Shown piece by piece: positions 17,516 to 23,422 of a stretch of DNA of 23,422 nucleotides. The position numbers were made by a program, and so were the translations under genes. This stretch comes from JBJXFK01 sp046155505 (GTDB lineage Bacteria; Planctomycetota; Phycisphaerae; UBA1845; Fen-1342). How positions within the stretch are numbered: the stretch's first letter is position 1; each line of letters starts with the position of its first letter. The DNA lies in assembly GCA_046155505.1 (NCBI GenBank), contig JBJXFK010000218.1:1-23422 (forward strand), written 5' to 3'. The notes under the pieces are model-generated. The model did not search any database and had not been told where the DNA came from. It worked only from the letters and a program-made list of their open reading frames with translations.

Positions 17516-18856
17516 CTATTTCGCAATCCACTCGCGGGCCGCCTTGATCACCGGGTCATCGCTCGCAAAATCCGTCGGCTTGGTCTTCACCTCGACATCC
17601 GGCGAAATGCCGTGATCCTCGACGACCGTGCCCGCCGCCGTCATGTCGTACCAACTCGACAGCACCGCCGTCACGCCGTTGCCCAGATCGTGCGGCTTGG
17701 GATTGCCGGTCGAGCCGTAGGTCTTCTCGCCAAACAGCTTGACCCGCGGCGACGTTTTCATCATCAGAATGAACGACTCGCAACTACTCATGTTGGCTAC
17801 GCCGATCAGTAGCGCGACGCGACCGGCGAACGGCTTGCGCGTCTTGTGCGGCTCGACGTCGCGATCATAGACCGGCCCCCAGCCGTCGGCGGTCGACGGG
17901 TCGCGGTATTTGTTCTTTGAGTACACGGCCTTCTTGGTGACGAAGCAGGACGCGAAGTCGCGGGCAAGCGTTTCGTCGCCGCCGCTGTTGAAGCGCACAT
18001 CGACGATGATTCCCTTCGCCTCGGTCAGCTTGTCGAGCGCCGCATACAGCGCGTCGAAATTCTCGCGATCGTCGCTGCCCCACGCCGTGATATTGATGTA
18101 GCCGACGCCGTCATCGAATTTGCCGGTCCAGACCACGTCATTGATCTGTGTGAATTCCGGCACCACTTTCGGCAATACCCGTTTGTCCGCATTCGCCGAA
18201 ACGGCTCGCTTGCCGGTCGCGAGCACCTGCTCACCCACGCGCAACGTGTTGTGCAGATCCTTCGCGAGCGCGAGCAGTTTTGCCGCCTCGCGCGCGAAGG
18301 CCGCCGGCGATTCGGATGCCAGCAACTTCGGCGAGAATTCTTCGAACGCTTTTTTCCAATCCACTCGCTTGTGATCGCGATAGGCGTAGCGGTCGTTGAT
18401 CGCCGTGCGAAGCGCATCGATCGCTGCTCGGTTCTGTTCAGGTGTCAACTTTGGCGCGGCGGGCGCGGCGTTGCCAGCCTTGCGCGTGGTGAATGTGATC
18501 GGGTAGTTCTCGGCCGGCTCGCCCGCAGCGCTGCGCGTATTCTGTGCGGCGGGGCAGTTCACGCTCAGGTTGTACGTCCAATCAGGTTTCAGTTTGACCG
18601 GCACGATGATGACTCGCTTGCCGTCCCAGTGCGGTCGCCCGGTAATGTCCGGAAAGTTCGGCCCGCCGCCGCAGATCGAGTGCCCGCTCTGCGACATGTC
18701 CAGATCGAACTCGATGCGAATCTCGGTCAGCCCCGGATCGACGTCGCTGTCGCCGTTGTCCGGAACGGCTTTGATCACTTTCGGCGGATCGGCAATCGCG
18801 ACGAGCGAACCGCCAACCAGCAAGCACAGTGCAACAACGTGGCGTGCGATAATCAT
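17516..18856 (-). CDS. Secreted S41-family (C-terminal-processing-like) serine peptidase with N-terminal Ig-like domain
   Basis: Exported protein of 446 residues with a signal peptide at 1-22 (LCLLVGGSLVAIA, cut before DPP). Residues about 25-125 look like a Big_5/Ig-like domain (VPDNGDSDVDPGLTEIRIEF, ending YPITFTTR). From about 140 to the end is an S41 peptidase domain: YINITAWG, then GIIVDVRFNSGGD (286-294). The candidate nucleophile region is NMSSCESF (Ser357/Ser358, Glu360), followed by LFGEKTYGSTGNP (candidate general-base Lys378) and the terminal DHGISPDVEV. No PDZ domain is visible, unlike CtpA/Prc, so it is closer to tricorn-core or interphotoreceptor-retinoid-binding-like S41 members. 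An AAGGAG ribosome site precedes the ATG. It is divergent from the prenyltransferase-repeat gene. Confidence 0.88.
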   Translation of the reverse strand: MIIARHVVALCLLVGGSLVAIADPPKVIKAVPDNGDSDVDPGLTEIRIEFDLDMSQSGHSICGGGPNFPDITGRPHWDGKRVIIVPVKLKPDWTYNLSVNCPAAQNTRSAAGEPAENYPITFTTRKAGNAAPAAPKLTPEQNRAAIDALRTAINDRYAYRDHKRVDWKKAFEEFSPKLLASESPAAFAREAAKLLALAKDLHNTLRVGEQVLATGKRAVSANADKRVLPKVVPEFTQINDVVWTGKFDDGVGYINITAWGSDDRENFDALYAALDKLTEAKGIIVDVRFNSGGDETLARDFASCFVTKKAVYSKNKYRDPSTADGWGPVYDRDVEPHKTRKPFAGRVALLIGVANMSSCESFILMMKTSPRVKLFGEKTYGSTGNPKPHDLGNGVTAVLSSWYDMTAAGTVVEDHGISPDVEVKTKPTDFASDDPVIKAAREWIAK

Positions 18857-18993
18857 GTCGGCTCTCCTTCGCGCCGCCGCACGGCGGGCGACGGCGTCTG
18901 CGTGCGCATCTTACCGATGCGCTTCGCAATTGTGCGGTAGGGGGGTAGGCTTCGCGACTCGGGCGTTCATCTCAGGCAATTTTGGAGTCCGCC

Positions 18994-20196
18994 GTGCGCA
19001 TCACGATCGCGATTGCCTTGCTGCTGTCGGTGTCCGTTGCCTTTGGTGACCCGCCGCCCGTTGCCGACTTGATCCGCACGGCCACCGCCGAACTGCTGAA
19101 AATGCAGGAACCGGACGGAGCCTGGCCGTACGAAGGCGTGTACCGCGTCGGCGGCGAAATTCCGCTCGGCTATCGCGTCGGTGGCACGGCGATCGCGATC
19201 GAGGCGCTTCTGTATGGCTCGCCCGATGCGACCGAATTACCGCAGGCGACCGATCGCGGCCTCGCGTACATCCTGTCAAAGCTCGACGATAAGTTGCTCG
19301 CGCCGAGCACCGCCGAGGCGTATGACGTGCGCGTCTGGGGCCACTGCTGCGTGCTGCAAGCGTTTTGTCGGCTGCGCGAAAAACGCGCCGCGGGTAAGCA
19401 CGCCGACGAAGTGAATCGATGGATTCCGAAGCTGGTCGAAGCGCTGTTGATCGAGCAGTTGCCGGACGGCGGATGGAACTATGCCACGCGGCAATCGCAC
19501 GCGCCGTTTGTGTCGGCGTCGGTGCTGCAAACGCTGCTGCTCGCGCGCTCGCAGGGCGAAACGGTGCCGGACGACGTGCTGGAGCGCGGCCGCGACGTAC
19601 TCGCGCAAAGCCGCTACCCGGATGGTGCGTTCACCTACATGGGTCGCGTCGGCCTGCCGCGTCGTCGGGCGAGTTCGCAGCCGACGAGCACTCCGGCCAC
19701 GACGACCACGACGGCAACCAGCGGCGGGCTATCGTCTGCGCCGGCGGCTAGCGGCCCAAGTTCGATGCCCGTCGCCCGCACCGATCAACTGCCCGGCTCG
19801 ATCGCGCGGTCGGCGATTTGTGAATCGACGCTGCAATTGCTCGGCGACGGCAGCGAGCGACGGATCGCCGCCGCACTGGATGCGTTTCATGCACATTGGC
19901 AGGAACTCGAGAACCGCCGCCGCAAGACGGGTACGCACCTTGGTCCCTACGGCATCGCTCCGTACTACTTCTATTTCGGGCATCGCTACGCGGGGCAGGC
20001 GATTCAACTCCTGCCGCCCGAGCGGCGCGAACGTGAGCGGGCGCGATTGCTGGAGGTCGTTTTGCGCACGCGCGACGAGGACGGGACATGGAACGACCGT
20101 GTCTTTCCGAGATCTCGGAATTACGGGACGGCGATGATCGTGCTGGCGCTGCTTGGCGACCATTCGCCGTTGCCTCCCGCGTGGAAACGCGGTTGA
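18994..20196 (+). CDS. Secreted prenyltransferase/squalene-oxidase-repeat protein
   Basis: Protein of about 400 residues with a signal peptide (MRITIAIALLLSVSVAFG). The mature part is an alpha/alpha-toroid of the terpene-cyclase/prenyltransferase-beta type, shown by repeated DGxW/DGxF motifs: QEPDGAWPYEG, EQLPDGGWNYA, RYPDGAFTYMG, TRDEDGTWND. There is no DxDD cyclase motif, and export to the periplasm argues against isoprenoid cyclisation, so this is probably one of the uncharacterised planctomycete proteins of this fold. Residues about 222-265 are a low-complexity Ser/Thr/Pro/Ala linker between repeats. The GTG at 18994 is preferred: GGAG at 18984-18987 has ideal spacing. A TTG at 18982 would add four residues. 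Confidence 0.8.
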   Translation: MRITIAIALLLSVSVAFGDPPPVADLIRTATAELLKMQEPDGAWPYEGVYRVGGEIPLGYRVGGTAIAIEALLYGSPDATELPQATDRGLAYILSKLDDKLLAPSTAEAYDVRVWGHCCVLQAFCRLREKRAAGKHADEVNRWIPKLVEALLIEQLPDGGWNYATRQSHAPFVSASVLQTLLLARSQGETVPDDVLERGRDVLAQSRYPDGAFTYMGRVGLPRRRASSQPTSTPATTTTTATSGGLSSAPAASGPSSMPVARTDQLPGSIARSAICESTLQLLGDGSERRIAAALDAFHAHWQELENRRRKTGTHLGPYGIAPYYFYFGHRYAGQAIQLLPPERRERERARLLEVVLRTRDEDGTWNDRVFPRSRNYGTAMIVLALLGDHSPLPPAWKRG

Positions 20197-20199
20197 CGG

Positions 20200-20330
20200 A
20201 TGCGTGGCGACTAGCGTGTGAAGCGCGAGAGCAACCGAACGCAGCGCGCACGCGCGTGACGGGATCGCCAGCGTATCCGAACGCGACGCGCCAGCGAGTG
20301 CCCCGAGCGCCAGCGAGCGCCTGTGTCCCA
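20200..20330. repeat. GC-rich repeat region before the DUF885 gene
   Basis: The intergenic stretch contains the 26-base segment 20275-20300 that recurs at 10180-10205, followed by related GAGCGCCAGCGAGCGC wording. Another loose copy (CAACCGAACGCAGCGCGCACG) precedes it at about 20232. It resembles the repeat class of the moxR/argE gap. No gene is seen; the next start is at 20464. Confidence 0.5.
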
Positions 20331-20463
20331 CGCCGTTCAATGTATTGGCGCGCTCGCCCTCGCAGCTCGTGCATTCACCGTACAAAACTCGCGTCGCTTG
20401 CGGTACGCTGCGCGTGCAAATTCGACTTCGGGCAGTTCGCCGAACGATGAGAGGAATCGTCGC

Positions 20464-22266
20464 ATGTATCACCGTCGAACGCACGTATGGATAGCGATTC
20501 TCGCGGCCCTCACTACCGCATCGGTGAGCGCCGACTCGCCGCGCGACGCGCTGCGCACCCTGCTCGGCGAGCATCACGAATGGCGGCTTCGCGAAAATCC
20601 GCAATTCGCGATGGAGCGCGGCGACTATCGCAACGCCGACAAGCTCGACGACGAAAGCCTCGCGGCGATCGAGCGGCGCGACCTCACGGAAGCAGGTTAT
20701 CTCGAACGCCTGCGCAAGCTCGATCGTGCGGCACTCGCCCCGGCTGACCAGCTCGACTTCGACTTGTTCGAGCAGACACTGGCGCGGCGGCAGGAGGGTC
20801 GTCGGTTCCGCACGTTTCTCGCACCGATCAACGGACGATCAGGCCCGCATCAGGAGATTCCGCAGCTTCACGAGCGCGTGCGGTTCAACGATCTGATCGA
20901 CTACGACAGTTACGTGAAGCGACTGGAACAGGTGCCGCGGCAGGTGGATCAGCTGATCGAACGCCTGAAACTCGGTCTCGCCGAGGGTCGCACGCCGCCG
21001 CGTGTTACCGTTGAAGGCGTCCCCGCGCAGTTCAAGTCGTTGCTCGACGGCGGCCTCCGCGCGTTGGCTGAGCCGCTCGGATATTCGACCGCCAAACTGA
21101 CGGACGCAGAACGTGCGGCACTGACGAAGCGCTTCGAAGATGTCTCTTTCCCCGCCGTGCGGGCCGCGATGAAGAAGATGGGCGAGTTCATCGAGAAGGA
21201 CTATCTGCCGGGCTGTCGCGAGAAAATCGCCGCCAGCGCCTGGCCTGACGGCGAAGCGTTTTATGCGTTTCAGCTGCGCTCGATGACCACCACCGACCTG
21301 ACGGCAAAGCAGATTCACGAAATCGGCATGAGCGAAGTGAAACGCATTCGCGGCGAGATGATGCACGTCATTCGCAAAACCGATTTTCTGGATCTGCATC
21401 CCGATGCGAAGTCGCTCGCGGAAGACGCGCTATTCAAGCGGTTCATTGATTATCTGCGCACCGACAAACGGTTCTATCACGAAACCGCCGAAGATCTGCT
21501 GGGCGAATATCGCGATGTCTGCAAACGCATCGACGCCGAACTGCCGCGGCTCTTTCGCATGTTGCCGCGACAGCCCTATGGTGTGAAGCCGATCCCGGCG
21601 TTCATGGCACCGCATCAGACGACCGCGTATTACCAGCGCGGCGACATGCGCAATGGTCAGCCGGGGTATTTCTATGCGAACACGTTCGCGCTCGATCAGC
21701 GGCCGCGATATGAGATGATGGCACTCTCGCTGCACGAGGCTGTGCCGGGGCATCACTTTCAAATCGCGATCGCGCAGGAACTCGACGACGTGCCGGAGTT
21801 TCGCAAAGACCTGTGGTACACCGCGTTCGGCGAGGGATGGGCGCTCTACGGCGAGCGGCTCGGCCTGGAGGTCGGGCTGTACACGAATCCGTACGACGAT
21901 TTCGGTCGGCTGCTCTATGAGATGTGGCGATCGTGCCGCCTGGTCGTCGATCCGGGCATGCATGCGCTTGAGTGGCCGCGCGAGAAGGCGGTCGCGTTCA
22001 TGCTCGAAAACACGGCGCTCAGCGAGCTGAACATCAACGTCGAGGTCGATCGCTACATCGCGTGGCCGGGGCAAGCGACCGGATACAAGATCGGCGAGTT
22101 GAAGATTCGCGAGCTGCGGGCGCGGGCCGAGGCAAAGCTCGCGGCGCGATTCGACGTGCGCGAGTTTCACGAGGTGGTGCTCGGCGGTGGGTGCGTGCCG
22201 CTTGACTTGTTGGAAAAGCGTGTCGATTTGTGGATCGCCGGCAAAGGCGCGGCTGCGCGGCCATGA
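20464..22266 (+). CDS. Secreted DUF885-family protein, putative zinc metallopeptidase
   Basis: Exported protein of 600 residues with a signal peptide at about 1-23 (VWIAILAALTTASVSA). It matches the DUF885 family, whose members are probably metal-dependent peptidases. The signature LHEAVPGHHFQ contains HExxPGHH, with His424, Glu425 and His430/His431 as likely zinc ligands and base. It is followed by FGEGWALYGERLG with Glu457 as a further likely ligand. The end (RYIAWPGQATGYKIGELKI, then FHEVVLGGGCVPLDLLE) is also typical. The ATG at 20464 is preceded by GAGAGG with acceptable spacing and gives the signal peptide. The frame is open up to 20323, but that part has no family similarity. Its TGA overlaps the next ATG (ATGA), suggesting translational coupling. 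Confidence 0.9.
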   Translation: MYHRRTHVWIAILAALTTASVSADSPRDALRTLLGEHHEWRLRENPQFAMERGDYRNADKLDDESLAAIERRDLTEAGYLERLRKLDRAALAPADQLDFDLFEQTLARRQEGRRFRTFLAPINGRSGPHQEIPQLHERVRFNDLIDYDSYVKRLEQVPRQVDQLIERLKLGLAEGRTPPRVTVEGVPAQFKSLLDGGLRALAEPLGYSTAKLTDAERAALTKRFEDVSFPAVRAAMKKMGEFIEKDYLPGCREKIAASAWPDGEAFYAFQLRSMTTTDLTAKQIHEIGMSEVKRIRGEMMHVIRKTDFLDLHPDAKSLAEDALFKRFIDYLRTDKRFYHETAEDLLGEYRDVCKRIDAELPRLFRMLPRQPYGVKPIPAFMAPHQTTAYYQRGDMRNGQPGYFYANTFALDQRPRYEMMALSLHEAVPGHHFQIAIAQELDDVPEFRKDLWYTAFGEGWALYGERLGLEVGLYTNPYDDFGRLLYEMWRSCRLVVDPGMHALEWPREKAVAFMLENTALSELNINVEVDRYIAWPGQATGYKIGELKIRELRARAEAKLAARFDVREFHEVVLGGGCVPLDLLEKRVDLWIAGKGAAARP

Positions 22267-23422
22267 CGCGCGACGCATCGCGCGGCCCTCGTGCCGATGA
22301 ATCACGCGCGCCGGTGGGGCTTCGGGGGCTCGTGCTGGCGGCCATCGGCATCGCGATCGCCGCGCTGGTGGCGCACGGTCGAGCGCTGCCGCATCCGTTT
22401 CATCTCGATGATCCGATCTTGATCGTCGGCGACCCGCGCGTCACGACGTGCGACGTGGCGGCGATTTTTTCGCAGGAATATTGGCCGGGCGAGGCTGGCG
22501 GCAATCGCGTCTGGCGGCCGTTGACGACGCTGTCGCTCGCGTTGCAGTGGCAAATCACGCACGCCGCGTGGGCTTTTCGAAGTGTGAACTCGATGATTCA
22601 CGTGCTCGCGGCGCTGGCGCTGTTTCTGTTGGCGCGGCGCGTGCTGGGGGCGGCGATGCCGGCGTTTGCTGCCGCGGCGCTGTTTGTGGTGCATCCGCTG
22701 CACACGACGCCGCTGAATCAGATCATAGATCGGGCGGATCTACTGGCGACGGCGCTCACGCTGCTGTCTTGTGTGCTGGCGATCGGCGCAGCGGAAACGC
22801 GACAGGCTTGGCGGAGCGCGGTGCTGATGCTGCTCATCGCGGCGGCGCTGCTGTGCAAAGAGAGCGCGATCGCGGTCGTCGGCATGTTGATCGCGCTGCA
22901 TGTATTCACCGCACGTCGCGGGAGCGGCGAGGACGAGGCTGCGGGGCGATCGCGCGGCTTGCTGCGGGATTGGACCGCGCGAGTTTACCTGCCAGCGTGC
23001 GTTGCGATTGGCGGGGTGCTGCTCGTGCGGTTGCTTGTGCTCGGCGGCGTGGGGCGCAGCACCGACGCGATCAACCCGCTCGACAACATCTTGGCCAATC
23101 CGGCGCTCGTGCTCGCGCCGGGCGAGAGCGCGTATTTGGCGCGCTGGGGCACGCCGCTTGCGGTACTTGCAGTCGCGCTTGGCAAATTTGCCTGGCCGAG
23201 TCCGCTGTCGTGGGACTATTCGTACGCCGCGATTGACGTGGTGCGCAGCTGGCGTGATCCGCGATTTCTGGCGGGCGTCTTGCTCGTCATCGGTGCGATC
23301 GCGTCTGCGGCGATTTCGCTGCGCCGCACGCGGCGGACATTCGCCGCGATCGCGCTCACTGCGTCGGCGTACGCGGTCGTCGCCAACGTCGCGATCGTCA
23401 TCGGGGCGCTGTTCGCCGAGCG
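22263..23422 (+). CDS. Multi-spanning membrane protein, TMTC/DUF1736-like GT-C glycosyltransferase (partial, C-terminus outside window)
   Basis: The frame is open from the ATG at 22263 to the window end (386 codons) without a stop. After a short basic cytoplasmic N-terminus there is a membrane segment at about 19-40 and several more to the end. Typical features of TMTC-like proteins are an acidic first loop (FHLDDPILIVGDPRV), then VWRPLTTLSLALQW, VVHPLHTTPLNQIIDRADLLA, LCKESAIAVVG and the DUF1736-like NPLDNILA and PSPLSWDYSY. Eukaryotic TMTCs are O-mannosyltransferases; bacterial relatives often end in TPR repeats, which would lie beyond the window. Donor and acceptor are unknown. It overlaps the DUF885 gene by four bases. 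Confidence 0.8.
   Translation, partial: MTRDASRGPRADESRAPVGLRGLVLAAIGIAIAALVAHGRALPHPFHLDDPILIVGDPRVTTCDVAAIFSQEYWPGEAGGNRVWRPLTTLSLALQWQITHAAWAFRSVNSMIHVLAALALFLLARRVLGAAMPAFAAAALFVVHPLHTTPLNQIIDRADLLATALTLLSCVLAIGAAETRQAWRSAVLMLLIAAALLCKESAIAVVGMLIALHVFTARRGSGEDEAAGRSRGLLRDWTARVYLPACVAIGGVLLVRLLVLGGVGRSTDAINPLDNILANPALVLAPGESAYLARWGTPLAVLAVALGKFAWPSPLSWDYSYAAIDVVRSWRDPRFLAGVLLVIGAIASAAISLRRTRRTFAAIALTASAYAVVANVAIVIGALFAE

Noticed and set aside
17269..17526. N-terminal extension of the TPR-like protein through the repeats
   Set aside because: It would bury a good signal peptide at residue 87, and the repeat copies here are not in one frame.
20323..20463. Longer start for the DUF885 gene
   Set aside because: The extra residues lack similarity and precede a clear signal peptide with a ribosome site at 20464.
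22448..23236. Plus-strand open frame of 262 codons near the window end
   Set aside because: It is out of frame with the gene starting at 22263, which has membrane segments and TMTC-like motifs and is open to the window end.

Overview
The window is high-GC bacterial chromosomal DNA with tightly spaced genes on both strands. Several traits fit the Planctomycetota, perhaps Phycisphaerae: many exported proteins of unknown role, a prenyltransferase-repeat secreted protein, a TMTC/DUF1736-like membrane protein, a MoxR ATPase, a one-piece GcvP, and unusually many dispersed short repeats between genes. This assignment is inferred from gene content; no rRNA or tRNA is present to settle it.

Layout. 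1-102 is the tail of a possible IS630-type transposase. 138-1667 (-) is an RlmI/RlmK-like RNA methyltransferase whose N-terminal arm is built from in-frame palindromic repeats. Its start codon overlaps that of tyrS (1666-2904, +) on one CATG. 3124-5841 (+) is a hybrid sensor histidine kinase with an extracytoplasmic ABC-substrate-binding-like sensor. 5999-8941 (+) is full-length glycine decarboxylase GcvP, carrying an in-frame insertion made of heptanucleotide tandem repeats. 9133-10149 (+) is a MoxR AAA+ ATPase without its usual DUF58 partner. It converges, across a repeat-rich intergenic region, on an ArgE-like M20 deacetylase (10449-11600, -). 11864-13261 (+) is flagellin, followed by a strong GNRA-capped RNA hairpin, then a membrane-anchored SRPBCC-like protein (13433-14014, +) that converges on a small BON-domain protein (14023-14394, -).

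The last third codes for exported or membrane proteins. On the minus strand are an S41 peptidase with an N-terminal Ig-like domain (17516-18856) and an 881-residue secreted TPR-like protein (14623-17268), separated by repeats. On the plus strand are a secreted prenyltransferase/squalene-oxidase-repeat protein (18994-20196), a DUF885 zinc-peptidase-like protein (20464-22266) and, overlapping it by ATGA, a multi-spanning TMTC-like glycosyltransferase that runs off the end of the window.

The genes form no single pathway. The unusual content is the repeats: (i) REP-like elements with a 5' GTGG head and a short palindrome around a CCCT loop, in two stem variants and often in opposite orientation; (ii) heptamer/octamer tandem arrays resembling the STRR sequences of cyanobacteria; (iii) a 34-bp inverted repeat and relatives with a GAGCG(C)AAGCGAC core. 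Two of these classes have entered coding sequence in frame (methyltransferase arm, GcvP loop). That is the strongest candidate for undescribed biology here. No RAYT-type transposase, CRISPR array, toxin-antitoxin pair, defence island or biosynthetic cluster was seen.
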